Of a stretch of 64,000 nt of DNA, positions 38,362 to 47,339 are shown one piece after another. The notes beneath the pieces were generated by a model. It had not been told where the DNA came from and did no database searches. It worked only from the letters and a program-made list of their open reading frames with translations. The stretch is from Syntrophobacterales bacterium (lineage in GTDB: Bacteria > Desulfobacterota > Syntrophobacteria > Syntrophobacterales > Thermodesulforhabdaceae). Numbering within the stretch: the stretch's first letter is position 1; the number at the start of each line of letters is the position of its first letter. The DNA is taken from positions 1-64,000 of the forward strand of contig JAOACS010000015.1 in the NCBI GenBank assembly GCA_026417655.1. The letters run 5' to 3'. Position numbers and translations under genes: made by a program.

Positions 38362-40299
38362 ATGTGGCAAAGCATTAAAGAAATCCTTTCTCCCCTTCAG
38401 GAGCAGATAGTTTGTTGGCCTAGAGGGCCTATACTCGTTTCAGCGGGTGCTGGGAGTGGAAAGACGAGAACTCTTACAGCAAAGATCGCATACCTTGTAA
38501 GTGAAGAGGGCTACAGTCCTGATCGTATCTTGGCGATTACCTTTACTAATAAGGCTGCTGAAGAGATGAAGTCTAGGTTGGAGAGTATGACGGGTCTTTC
38601 TCGTTACCGCTTCCCATGGATTCGAACATTCCATAGCGCCTGTTTTAAGATTCTTAACCGAGAGGCTTTTCGCCTTGGCTATCGTCAACCTATCTCCATT
38701 TATAGTGAATCTCAACAGAGGACTCTTCTAAAGAGGATCCTTCTAAGCCTCAATTTGGATACGACAAAGTATTTAGGGTTAGCTCACAGCGCAATATCGC
38801 TAGCCAAAAATAGTGGATCCCCCGAGAGATTCCTTGATAAATACTCCCATGTTCCCAAGATCATGGATGCCTATGAAAGGTACAATGAGGCTCTAAAAAG
38901 CCTCAATGCTGTTGACTTTGAGGATATATTACTTCTTGTTCGAAACCTTTTAAGGTCGGAGGAGGCCATAAGAGGCTTTTATCAGAGTGCCTTTGACTAT
39001 ATCTTGGTAGATGAATTTCAGGATTCGAACCGTCTGCAAAACGAGATTACCGAATTGTTGATGAGAAATGGAAATCTCATGGTTGTAGGAGATGACTATC
39101 AGAGCATTTACGGCTTTAGAGGGTCTGATCTCGCCTATTTTGTGTCCTTTCCAGAAAGGTTTAGAGAAGGCGTTATCTTCAGGCTAGAAGAGAATTTTAG
39201 GTCGACCAAACCGATTGTAGCAGCTGCAGATGCCTTAATCGCTAACAATACATTTCGCTTGGAGAAACGTTGCTATAGTAATCGGCCGGGACCGCCCATA
39301 GTTCTTGTTGAGTGCTTAAATGAGCGGGAAGAGGCTAGATGGGTTGCCCTTAGGTGTATAGAGCACAACCTGAAGAATAACATCCCCTTCCAATCAATGG
39401 CGGTGCTTTATAGAACTCGCTTCTGTTCTTTACCCTTTGAGGAAGTTTTTCGGGAAATGAAGATCCCTTACCGAATAGTGGGAGCTCGAGGATTTTTTGA
39501 AAGTAAGGAGATTCAGGACATAAATGCCTATCTTGTGAGCTCTCTAAATCCGAGAGACGATATGGCCTTTGAGAGAGTGCTAAATGTTCCCAAAAGAGGT
39601 ATAGGATCCGCTACGTTAAAGAAGATTGAAGGGTTCAAACAACCTGGTATGTCTTTACAGGAAGCCACATGGATAGCTCTTCAGGCTAACATCTTATCCA
39701 AGAAGGTCTCGAAGGGGCTCTTGGATCTAAAGGTTCTCCTAAGTGACATAGCCAAGATGTCCCCCAAGGAGGCCATTGAATGTTTCATTAGTAGAACATC
39801 CTATCTGAATTATCTTCGAGACTACTCAGAAAGTGAGGAAGATTTTTTGAACCGGCAGGGTAACATCGAGCAATTTATCTACATGGCCTCTGAAAGCGAA
39901 TCTTTAGCTGACTTGCTGGAGCGGGCATCGCTTTTACAAGAAGATCGTAACCTGGATGGAGATGGTGAAGATCTTAGGGCAGTTCAACTTATGACCTTTC
40001 ATGGAGCAAAGGGACTTGAGTTCGATGTAGTGTTTATAATAGGCGTTGAGGATGGCCTTATACCCCACTGGAGAGCGATCGCCGACGAATGGTATGGTAG
40101 AAAGTATATAGAGGCTGTTGAGGAAGAAAGGCGACTTATGTATGTTGCCATGACAAGGGCAGCAAGATATCTTCATATAAGCTGGGCTCTCCAAAGGCAA
40201 GGAAAGATAACAGAACCGAGTCGTTTTCTTGACGAGATCCCTAAAAAGTATGTTATTTTTGAAAAAAGTTACAAAAACCTTGCTAAGAGGAGGACATAG
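38362..40299 (+). CDS. Rep/PcrA/UvrD-type superfamily 1 DNA helicase
   Basis: 645 residues. 3'-5' helicase for repair and replication restart. Walker A SAGAGSGKT at 27-35, motif Ia AITFTNKAAEEM, motif II DEFQDS, motif III VVGDDYQSIYGFRGSD, motif V HGAKGLEFDVVFIIG and motif VI EEERRLMYVAMTRAA. Shorter at the C-terminus than PcrA (~720), ending soon after motif VI, so the Tudor-like polymerase-binding tail is missing. ATG 38362 has AAAGGAAAAAGG upstream. Followed by a small gene and purC. Confidence 0.92.
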   Translation: MWQSIKEILSPLQEQIVCWPRGPILVSAGAGSGKTRTLTAKIAYLVSEEGYSPDRILAITFTNKAAEEMKSRLESMTGLSRYRFPWIRTFHSACFKILNREAFRLGYRQPISIYSESQQRTLLKRILLSLNLDTTKYLGLAHSAISLAKNSGSPERFLDKYSHVPKIMDAYERYNEALKSLNAVDFEDILLLVRNLLRSEEAIRGFYQSAFDYILVDEFQDSNRLQNEITELLMRNGNLMVVGDDYQSIYGFRGSDLAYFVSFPERFREGVIFRLEENFRSTKPIVAAADALIANNTFRLEKRCYSNRPGPPIVLVECLNEREEARWVALRCIEHNLKNNIPFQSMAVLYRTRFCSLPFEEVFREMKIPYRIVGARGFFESKEIQDINAYLVSSLNPRDDMAFERVLNVPKRGIGSATLKKIEGFKQPGMSLQEATWIALQANILSKKVSKGLLDLKVLLSDIAKMSPKEAIECFISRTSYLNYLRDYSESEEDFLNRQGNIEQFIYMASESESLADLLERASLLQEDRNLDGDGEDLRAVQLMTFHGAKGLEFDVVFIIGVEDGLIPHWRAIADEWYGRKYIEAVEEERRLMYVAMTRAARYLHISWALQRQGKITEPSRFLDEIPKKYVIFEKSYKNLAKRRT

Positions 40300-40332
40300 A
40301 TAAACAGTTTATCCAAAAAAGGAGAAGCAAGG

Positions 40333-40533
40333 ATGGCAACCATAATACCTGAAAGTGAGGCAATAAAGAAAGCGATAAAGTGGATTTCAGCTATGATTGA
40401 AGAACAGGGGAAGCAACACCTCAACCGTTTTATTAATGAAGCAATTCATAAATTCGATCTTTCACCAAAGGATTCGGAATTTCTGATAGGATTTTATAAA
40501 GAGAAAGGAAGGGAAGTAAAATGCAGTCAGTGA
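40333..40533 (+). CDS. Small helical protein of unknown function
   Basis: 66 residues, not recognised. Predicted mostly helical and charged, start MATIIPESEAIKKAIKWISA, no membrane span or signal. AAGGAG lies eight bases before the ATG, supporting a real gene. Its end overlaps purC by 13 bases, so it is probably part of the same transcript. Function cannot be inferred. Confidence 0.65.
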   Translation: MATIIPESEAIKKAIKWISAMIEEQGKQHLNRFINEAIHKFDLSPKDSEFLIGFYKEKGREVKCSQ

Positions 40534-41423
40534 TTTCTTCAGTTTACGAAACAAATCTCGAAGGTCTTAAGCTACTAGGAAGGGGTAAGGTCAGAGACAT
40601 TTACGATCTTGGTGACATGCTTCTTATTGTTGCAACCGACAGGATCTCAGCTTTCGACGTGGTTATGCCCGATCCTATCCCTGATAAGGGTAAAATCTTA
40701 ACAGCCCTTTCCCTTTTCTGGCTCGATTTTCTAAAGGACATTTGCAGGAATCATCTTGTATCATCGAATGTAGATGATTTCCCTTATGAGTGCCAGACTC
40801 ATCGAAGCCTTCTAGAAGGTAGATCCATGTTGGTTCGTAAGGCGAAGGTCTTTCCTGTAGAGTGTATAGTTAGAGGGTATTTAGTAGGATCGGGATGGAA
40901 AGATTACCAAAAAACTGGGAAAGTCTGTGGAATTGAATTGCCACCGGGACTTAAGCAGGCTCAAAAACTTCCAGAACCAATATTCACTCCATCTACCAAA
41001 GCCGAAATAGGCCAGCATGATGAAAACATCTCCTTGGATCAGATGGAATCCATAATAGGGAAAGAGAACACTGCCCACCTTAAGGAACTTAGCATCGCCC
41101 TTTACACTAAGGCTGCAGAATATGCGGAGGAGAGGGGCATAATCCTTGCCGATACCAAGTTTGAATTCGGCCTAATAGATGGAGAGATCGCCCTTGTCGA
41201 TGAGGTCTTAACACCAGACTCAAGCCGTTTTTGGCCAAGGGATAGATACGAAGTAGGGAAAAACCCCGAAAGCTTTGATAAACAATACCTTCGGGATTTC
41301 CTCGTGGAAATAGGGTGGAAAGCCAATGATCCTCCGCCTCATCTTCCCTCCGATGTTATTGCCAATACTAGACTTCGCTATATGGAGGCTCTAAAAAGGC
41401 TTACGGGGCGAACTCTTGATTAG
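40521..41423 (+). CDS. purC: SAICAR synthetase
   Basis: 300 residues. It joins aspartate to CAIR in purine synthesis, using ATP. Signatures: LGRGKVRDIYDLGD near residue 18, ATDRISAFDVVMPDPIPDKG, VECIVRGYLVGSGWKDYQ and LVDEVLTPDSSRFW. The length matches the yeast/plant-like longer bacterial group rather than the ~240-residue E. coli form. Overlaps the small gene before it and the transglutaminase-like gene after it by 8 bases. No other pur genes are nearby. Confidence 0.96.
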   Translation: MQSVISSVYETNLEGLKLLGRGKVRDIYDLGDMLLIVATDRISAFDVVMPDPIPDKGKILTALSLFWLDFLKDICRNHLVSSNVDDFPYECQTHRSLLEGRSMLVRKAKVFPVECIVRGYLVGSGWKDYQKTGKVCGIELPPGLKQAQKLPEPIFTPSTKAEIGQHDENISLDQMESIIGKENTAHLKELSIALYTKAAEYAEERGIILADTKFEFGLIDGEIALVDEVLTPDSSRFWPRDRYEVGKNPESFDKQYLRDFLVEIGWKANDPPPHLPSDVIANTRLRYMEALKRLTGRTLD

Positions 41424-43590
41424 CTTTAGTAATACAAGGCGTTCTATCCTTAGGATAGCTTTTACATTTCTTTTGTTTATGACGCTGGTAGAGATCGGGA
41501 AAGCTTCAGAGGCTCCATCTTTTCCAGCGTTTATTGAAGATAAAAAAAATAACATTATCAATGAGGCGACTAAGGCCTTTTCGCAGTCAGCTCCAGAACT
41601 GGCTGGCGTGAGATTTCTCGTTCAATATCTCAGCATTGGAGATCTCATACGCCTTACCTCAGAAGAGATTATTAACCACGTGCGTTATTCCTACAAAGCA
41701 AGAGAGCTTATGCCGTGGGGGAAATCTATCCCTGAGAAAGTCTTTCTTGAATATGTGCTTTTTCATAGAGCCGCTCAGGAGCCCTTTGAACCTTATAAAC
41801 CTAAGCTTTTTTCAAAATTAGCTCCTGTGGCCTATCAAGCTAAAAACATGAGTGAGGCGGCCTTGGCTGTAAACAGATGGGTTTTCGAGCAGGTATCCTT
41901 TCGTCCTAGCAGTGCCTGGGATATGGGACCTCTTGGGCTCCTCCGTAGAGGTTTTGGACGATGTGAAGAGCTGGCCATTCTTGTAGTTTCCGCTTTAAGA
42001 AGTGTGGCCATTCCTGCTCGTATCGCCTGGATACCTGCTTGGCGTCACACAGAGGGAAATCATGCATGGGTTGAAGTGTATCTCGACGATGGTAAATGGC
42101 ATTTTCTAGATGCCGCATCGCTACAGGATGACTTTGACCGTCCTTGGTTTAAAAAATTTCTTACCTACGCTCCTATTGTATGGACAACATCCCTAGAGGG
42201 CAAAAACTGCTCTGAGGGAATAGCTTATGGTAAAATTTTCCTTTGTAACGAAAGGGAGCGTTATATAAAGACGAAACCCTTTATTATAAGTGTTGTGGAC
42301 AGCTTAAAAGGTTTACCCCTAAAGGCTTCTTTGAGGCTCCTTGTTTGGAACGGAGGACGACTGAGATCCATTATTGACAGTAAGACTGATGAAAAGGGAG
42401 TGGCCCAGTTTAACGTTAGTCCCGGTGGGTGTGTTCTTGAGGTAGTTGCCGAAGAGCCCGACGGAGGATTTTTGCAAAAGCTTTTCTGTCTAAAAGATGT
42501 AGAAGGTATGATTACGGTAAGCTTTGATGGCGTATTCTCAGATTCTTTTAGATGTAATCTTTACTTGCCGGAGCTTCCCGCTAATAGTGAATCGGGCCTT
42601 TTTCCTTCCTCGGATGTTACACGATCCGAAAAGCTTGTGACCTCAATCGGGCAGCTGATCTCTCTGTGGCGAGATGATATGGATTGGAAGATTTCTAGTC
42701 ACTTGGCGGAAGCAGGCTCAAGGGCCTTTGAGCTACTTGTTGCTATGGAGGATTTTACAAACGAAGAACTTAGCGCTACTAGGGATATTCTTTTTCTCAC
42801 TGATCCCAAGGGACTTGCTTTAACGTTTTTCCATGACCTAAGGCACCATGTCAGGAAGCTACTTGGTATAAGAAGGGAAAGAATAAAGATGGGACTCTCA
42901 TACGACGATGAGGTATTTACCCATTTTGTCCTTAGCCCCCAGTTTCCCGATGAGCCCCCCTTTTGGTTTTCTGAAAAGATTAAGTTTTTATCGGAGAAGG
43001 AAGATCTTACAAAGCTTATTGAAAGGGCTCTGGAGATAGCCAAAACAGTAGCTCCTATCTCGCAGGAATTTTTTTCCTCTCCGCTTCATCCAGAGGATGT
43101 TATTTTAAATCGAATCTCCTATTCAAGACGTGAAACTCTTATTGCTCTAGGGGTATTTATGCGCTTTCATGGTGTAGCTACCTTTTACGATGAGCTTAAT
43201 GATCGCTTAATAATCCATGATGGTAGGAACTGGCAGGTGTTTAACCATAAAGCCGATTCTATTAAGGAGGCTCTTACTCCTCTAGAGCCACCGGGAGAGC
43301 TCGTTATTGAGTATGGTGATTGCCAAGGGCCGACTCGACCATCCTATGGGGTTGATTTTGCGATAACTAAGCTAGATGCTGGAAAGAGGATCTTCGTTAA
43401 GAATCCCAAGATGAGATGGGATAACAGGGACTGTTCCTTTCGTGTAACCCTTCCCGAGGGAGTTTATGAATTTTCTGCGGGCCGAAGGATTTCCCCAGCT
43501 AAGTATCCTATGGAAATTGAATTTTTCTTAGAATGGCCTTTGATAAAATCTGGTGAACAGACCAAGGTTAGATACCCCGAACTCAAATGA
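41416..43590 (+). CDS. Secreted transglutaminase-like domain protein
   Basis: 724 residues from a TTG at 41416 inside the end of purC. The start is supported because it gives a full signal peptide (TRRS, hydrophobic IAFTFLLFMTLV, then GKASEA). A transglutaminase-like domain lies at ~140-240 with the Cys183 (GRCEELAIL), His216 (GNHAWVEVY), Asp232 (FLDAAS) triad. After this a beta-rich carboxypeptidase-regulatory-like segment (~285-350) and a long C-terminal part of unknown fold follow. Such proteins often act as periplasmic proteases or transamidases; substrate unknown. Confidence 0.8.
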   Translation: MISFSNTRRSILRIAFTFLLFMTLVEIGKASEAPSFPAFIEDKKNNIINEATKAFSQSAPELAGVRFLVQYLSIGDLIRLTSEEIINHVRYSYKARELMPWGKSIPEKVFLEYVLFHRAAQEPFEPYKPKLFSKLAPVAYQAKNMSEAALAVNRWVFEQVSFRPSSAWDMGPLGLLRRGFGRCEELAILVVSALRSVAIPARIAWIPAWRHTEGNHAWVEVYLDDGKWHFLDAASLQDDFDRPWFKKFLTYAPIVWTTSLEGKNCSEGIAYGKIFLCNERERYIKTKPFIISVVDSLKGLPLKASLRLLVWNGGRLRSIIDSKTDEKGVAQFNVSPGGCVLEVVAEEPDGGFLQKLFCLKDVEGMITVSFDGVFSDSFRCNLYLPELPANSESGLFPSSDVTRSEKLVTSIGQLISLWRDDMDWKISSHLAEAGSRAFELLVAMEDFTNEELSATRDILFLTDPKGLALTFFHDLRHHVRKLLGIRRERIKMGLSYDDEVFTHFVLSPQFPDEPPFWFSEKIKFLSEKEDLTKLIERALEIAKTVAPISQEFFSSPLHPEDVILNRISYSRRETLIALGVFMRFHGVATFYDELNDRLIIHDGRNWQVFNHKADSIKEALTPLEPPGELVIEYGDCQGPTRPSYGVDFAITKLDAGKRIFVKNPKMRWDNRDCSFRVTLPEGVYEFSAGRRISPAKYPMEIEFFLEWPLIKSGEQTKVRYPELK

Positions 43591-43692
43591 GTTACTTCTT
43601 TTCTAAGCTGGGATTCTTATTGACTTGTTTATCACATTATTAGAAATGAGTCTTTGATGTTCCCTTGTATAAAACTTCTGGAGGGTTAGCCA

Positions 43693-44892
43693 ATGCCTGT
43701 TTCCCAAAAGATGCTTCAATTTATGGGACGGAGTTCCTGGATTAGAAAAATGTTTGAAGAGGGGGCTCGCCTTAAGGCGATTCATGGAGCAGATAAGGTT
43801 TATGATTTTAGTCTTGGAAACCCCAATGTCTATCCACCTGAGATTGTATACGAGGAGTTACATAGGGTGGTTCAGGAGAGCACACCGGCCTCTCACGGTT
43901 ATATGCCTAATGCTGGCTATCCTTGGGTTAGAGAAAAGATAGCCGATTTTGTAAGCAAAGATCATAACCTGTCCGATAAAGAATCTCTTTCCCCAGATCA
44001 CATTGTAATGACCTGTGGTGCCGCTGGTGGATTGAATGTTGTTCTTAAATCTATTCTCGATCCTGGAGATGAGGTAATCGTTACAGCTCCTTACTTTGTA
44101 GAATATGGCTTTTACATTGACAATCATGGTGGGGTGATGAGGCAAGTTCCAACTAGACCAGACTTTTCTCTAGATATTGAAGCCATTGAAAACTCGATTT
44201 CTCCTAAGACCAAAGCGGTTCTTATCAACTCCCCTAACAATCCTACAGGGCGTGTCTATAGTGAAGAGAGTCTATCGATTCTAGGAAATGTTCTAGACCG
44301 TAAGAGTCTTCAGTTCGGAAAAGTAATTTACCTTATCTCCGATGAGCCCTATAGGCGAATCGTTTTCGATGACCTAAAGGTTCCATCGATATTAAAGATG
44401 TATCCCCATAGTTTCGTTGTAACGTCCTATTCGAAGGATCTATGCCTTCCGGGAGAAAGAATCGGCTTCATAGCAGTAAACCCTTTGATGGAAAACGTTA
44501 GGGACGTTATCGATAGCCTCATTCTTGCAAACCGGATTTTAGGTTTCGTAAATGCCCCTGCGTTGATGCAGCGGCTTGTTGCAAGACTTCAAGGGGTTTC
44601 GGTAGATCCACTAGTTTATCAGAAAAAGCGAGATAAATTATACAATGCCCTTATAGAAATAGGTTATGAATGTGTTAAACCCGAAGGAGCTTTCTATCTA
44701 TTTCCAAGGACTCCCATCTCTGACGATGTAACCTTTGTAAAGATGCTTCAGGAAGAGCTTGTCCTTGTGGTGCCAGGGACAGGATTTGGTTGTCCTTCGC
44801 ATATGAGGATCGCCTACTGCGTGGACGATTCGACAATTGAAGGGTCTATTGACGGTTTTGCTAGGGCCTTCAAAAGAGCGAAGGCGATATAA
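43693..44892 (+). CDS. Class I/II PLP-dependent aminotransferase
   Basis: 399 residues, aspartate-aminotransferase fold. The PLP lysine is Lys248 in SYSKDLCLPGERIG; NSPNNPTGR (179-187) and SDEPYRRI give the other PLP contacts, and RIAYCV near the end holds the carboxylate Arg. The amino acid substrate is not clear; the STPASHGYMPNAGYPWVRE segment is typical of a subgroup common in anaerobes. GGAGGGTTAGCC precedes the ATG. Next gene downstream is the SPOR protein, 22 bases away. Confidence 0.9.
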   Translation: MPVSQKMLQFMGRSSWIRKMFEEGARLKAIHGADKVYDFSLGNPNVYPPEIVYEELHRVVQESTPASHGYMPNAGYPWVREKIADFVSKDHNLSDKESLSPDHIVMTCGAAGGLNVVLKSILDPGDEVIVTAPYFVEYGFYIDNHGGVMRQVPTRPDFSLDIEAIENSISPKTKAVLINSPNNPTGRVYSEESLSILGNVLDRKSLQFGKVIYLISDEPYRRIVFDDLKVPSILKMYPHSFVVTSYSKDLCLPGERIGFIAVNPLMENVRDVIDSLILANRILGFVNAPALMQRLVARLQGVSVDPLVYQKKRDKLYNALIEIGYECVKPEGAFYLFPRTPISDDVTFVKMLQEELVLVVPGTGFGCPSHMRIAYCVDDSTIEGSIDGFARAFKRAKAI

Positions 44893-44914
44893 GATTGTTA
44901 CTTAAGGAGATATC

Positions 44915-45904
44915 ATGGCAACTAATAAGGGTCTTTATCTTCAAAGGGGCTTAAAGAAAGAAAAAAAAAGCCATAGAAAAATTATATTGCTTCTTGCGGT
45001 CCTTTTTACCCTTGGAGTGTTGATTGCTCCTTTTTTGTGGAAGGTTGCATCAAAGTCAAAACAGGCTTCAGAAAAAGCCTCCATAGCAAAGCCTGGCGAA
45101 ACCTTTAGTGGAGGAGCTAAGCAGGATATTGTGGTGGGAAAAATTCCAAAGGGGCAAGTCGTTACTATGCCTCAGAGGGAGACACCACCTTCTCAATCTA
45201 CTGTAGGGGGAGAGGTTCCAAAGGGTGATAGTAAACCTTCTCCTGCCACCCTACCACCAACTACTCCTTCTAGTGCTTCTCCCCTTGTGGCATCGCCGCT
45301 CCTACCCCCTAAACAGGAAAATATTTACGAACTACGCTCAGAGTTACGGCAAAAGGAAATCGCTGAAGACAAGAAGGCTAAAGAGACTGTTGCTCAAAGT
45401 GCCCTTAGTGAAATGCCTTTTCCATCGGGAGGCGCTTCTACTGAAGCAACTAAGGCGTCATCAGGAAAACATACTATTGTAAGTATGCTTGAGCCGGAGA
45501 AAAGGGCTAAAAAAAAGGAACCCCCCGAAACCCCTTCTGAGAAAACCTCTTCTGAGAAAATCCCTCCAAAGGGTTCTACCGCTTCTGTAACTAAGCCTGC
45601 AACCCCTAGTAGTGCCCAACGAGAAGTAACCCTATCTTCAACATCCTCTTCTCCTAGCAAAAGTGAAGCCTCCTATTGGATACAGGTAGGTGCCTACCGG
45701 GAAGAAGGGAATGCAAAGAGAGTGAAGGCCATTATAAGTGAGCTCGGCCATGAGGCTATTGTGAAGCAGAGTTCCCATCCTAAGCTAGGTGTGATTTATG
45801 TTGTTCGTGTTCCTGTTAAAGGAAGCAAATCCGATGCTCAAAAGCTTATTTCGCTTATTGCTCAGAAAACAGGCGATAAACCGTTTCTTATGGAGTCCAG
45901 GTAG
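44915..45904 (+). CDS. Membrane-anchored SPOR-domain protein
   Basis: 329 residues. A basic N-terminus, one membrane span (~22-43, IILLLAVLFTLGVLIAPFLW), a long Pro/Ser/Thr/Lys-rich linker (~50-248), and a C-terminal SPOR domain (~250-326, YWIQVGAYREEGNAKRVKAI) that binds denuded glycan at division sites. The layout resembles FtsN or DedD. AAGGAGATATC precedes the ATG. Likely a cell-division or wall-remodelling protein. Confidence 0.88.
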   Translation: MATNKGLYLQRGLKKEKKSHRKIILLLAVLFTLGVLIAPFLWKVASKSKQASEKASIAKPGETFSGGAKQDIVVGKIPKGQVVTMPQRETPPSQSTVGGEVPKGDSKPSPATLPPTTPSSASPLVASPLLPPKQENIYELRSELRQKEIAEDKKAKETVAQSALSEMPFPSGGASTEATKASSGKHTIVSMLEPEKRAKKKEPPETPSEKTSSEKIPPKGSTASVTKPATPSSAQREVTLSSTSSSPSKSEASYWIQVGAYREEGNAKRVKAIISELGHEAIVKQSSHPKLGVIYVVRVPVKGSKSDAQKLISLIAQKTGDKPFLMESR

Positions 45905-45931
45905 CATTCCCAAGGGAAGAAAGCTTTTTTC

Positions 45932-45960
45932 TTGACATGATGCTTAAGATTTGCTAGAGA
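45932..45960 (+). promoter_or_regulatory. Promoter of tRNA-Asn
   Basis: TTGACA at 45932-45937, 17-base spacer, TAGAGA at 45955-45960; the tRNA begins 17 bases later. The -35 is perfect, the -10 weak. Confidence 0.6.
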
Positions 45961-45976
45961 GAACGGCGACTTAAAT

Positions 45977-46052
45977 TCCCCGGTAGCTCAACAGGCAGAG
46001 CGGGTGGCTGTTAACCACTAGGTTGCTGGTTCGAGTCCGGCCCGGGGAGCCA
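45977..46052 (+). tRNA. tRNA-Asn (anticodon GTT)
   Basis: 76 bases including encoded CCA (46050-46052). Acceptor stem TCCCCGG/CCGGGGA, discriminator G, D-arm TAGCTCAACAGGCAGAGC, anticodon loop CTGTTAA with GTT at 46010-46012, T-loop GTTCGAGTC. An AT-rich accessory island follows directly, so the gene may have served as an integration site. Confidence 0.97.
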
Positions 46053-46068
46053 TATTTAATAATACGAA

Positions 46069-46326
46069 CTAGGGATTTTCGGAAAGGGAAATGGAAGTCC
46101 CCTTTCTCTTTTTGTCCCCACACGACCTAACCCCTGAAGAAATATTTGAATTTTTGAAAGCGTTAAAATCCTCTGAATAATAAAGGATTTGCTCTTTCGA
46201 ATAAAGAATATCTTCGATGAACTTTTTGACTAAAATATTCCTTTCAATTTGAGAATATTTTGAATAGTTTGAGAGGAAATAAAAAAATAGAAGAGTCTCG
46301 ACTTTTGGTTTATTATCTATTATCAT
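46069..46326 (-). CDS. Unrecognised AT-rich ORF, possible recombinase remnant
   Basis: 85 residues. The middle (ERNILVKKFIEDILYSKEQ) has the feel of the C-terminal segment of large serine recombinases, but no catalytic domain is present and no ribosome-binding site is seen. It ends close to tRNA-Asn. It is either a relic of an integrase-type gene or a chance ORF in AT-rich DNA. Confidence 0.25.
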   Translation of the reverse strand: MIIDNKPKVETLLFFYFLSNYSKYSQIERNILVKKFIEDILYSKEQILYYSEDFNAFKNSNISSGVRSCGDKKRKGTSISLSENP

Positions 46327-46369
46327 ATATTAGCAATCGTTGATAAATATGAATAAAAGGATTATAATT

Positions 46370-46618
46370 ATGGATAAATGGTTAACACTGGAACAGATAG
46401 CAGAATATTTACAGATGAGCACATCTTCAATCTATAAGATGGCTCAGGCTGGTAAAATTCCAACCTATAAGGTTGGCAGGCAGTGGAGATTTAAGAAAGA
46501 GGTAATTGATAAGTGGATAGAACAACAAAAATATAGTAAAAAAAGAAAATATGAGAGTAAAAAAATTATTGTTCAATCAAAGAACTTGATTTTGAAACTC
46601 AATCATTATGCGCTTTAG
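46370..46618 (+). CDS. Excisionase-family helix-turn-helix DNA-binding protein
   Basis: 82 residues from ATG 46370 (upstream ATGs at 46340 and 46349 are possible). MDKWLTLEQIAEYLQMSTS, then SIYKMAQAGKIPTYKVGRQW is the compact winged HTH of phage excisionase/AlpA-type proteins; IDKWIEQQ closes it. The rest, with KSKK repeats, reads over the start of a decayed ATPase gene and is probably not native. AT-rich base use differs from neighbours, indicating acquired DNA. Confidence 0.8.
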   Translation: MDKWLTLEQIAEYLQMSTSSIYKMAQAGKIPTYKVGRQWRFKKEVIDKWIEQQKYSKKRKYESKKIIVQSKNLILKLNHYAL

Positions 46619-47022
46619 TCGGAGAAAATAATTCAGGAAAATCTAATATTCTAAATGCAATAGACATAATATTAGGTGAATCTTGGCCTTCTATAAAAAA
46701 TATTTCAAACGATGATATTTGCAAAAAAACATAAATCAAGATATTGAGATTAAAATATGGTTTGATCAACCTCTTAAAGAAGATTAAGACGCTACGGAGA
46801 ACCTAAAATTGATTTTATTTGTATAGATGAGGATGGAAATGAAATAAATATAATTAAGAGACTACAAAAAGGCAAGCGAGTTTATAGTGAACCTCTATTC
46901 GTTAATTCTGAATTAAGAGATATGGTCCCTATAGTTTCATTGGTGTAAATGGGAAAAAGGTATCTAAGTTTATCAATACAAACCAATTGTCTACACTAAT
47001 AAATTTCCCGGCCAATAGCTAA
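46562..47022 (+). pseudogene. Decayed OLD-family ATPase/nuclease fragment
   Basis: Reading the three forward frames in turn gives one interrupted protein: LDFETQSLCALVGENNSGKS (Walker A at 46621-46644), NILNAIDIILGESWPS, then a break at an A7 run near 46723-46729, IEIKIWFDQPLKED, a stop near 46785, YGEPKIDFICIDEDGNE onward, a further shift near 46935, and an end at 47022. This is the N-terminal ABC-type ATPase of OLD/RecF-like endonucleases often found in defence loci. The TOPRIM nuclease half is absent, so it is dead even if some A-run shifts are sequencing errors. Confidence 0.7.
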
Positions 47023-47339
47023 TGGGCATAGTAAATGGAGTAATACTGGTAAACTATATCCCCTCTTCTAAGAAAACTTTTTATCCCTTCAATTTGTAAA
47101 GCCCTATGAGACACTTTTCTTGTCCCTCCCCCAATTATTTTCTTTGCCTTTTTAGTTCGTTAAGCCTATGCCTCATATGCCACCCTTTATGCTTCCCTTT
47201 TAATACCTCAAGGAATTTGCCCCTCCAACGGTAATAAAGACCTTAGAGAAGATTAACCCAAGTAATCATCTCTTGACGGTTTTAAGCCTGACACCACATA
47301 TTATCTCCTGAAATATTAAATTAAAGGGAGGCTGGGAGT
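47023..47339. other. Non-coding stretch before the TGS GTPase gene
   Basis: No intact gene seen. On the minus strand at about 47135-47270 an interrupted frame (MITWVNLL, stop, then GLYYRWRGKFLEVLKGKHKG) resembles the C-terminal tail of family 2 glycosyltransferases and may be a gene relic. A ribosome-binding site for the next gene (AAAGGGAGG) lies at its right end. Confidence 0.4.

Noticed and set aside
46340-46369. Upstream ATG starts for the excisionase-like gene
   Set aside because: They add a short AT-coded leader without better ribosome-binding site; ATG 46370 gives the usual HTH start.
46977-47339. Duplicate of the tRNA-Asn 3' end as an attachment site at the far side of the island
   Set aside because: No convincing copy of the tRNA 3' sequence was found by eye; a short CCCGGCC match is not enough.
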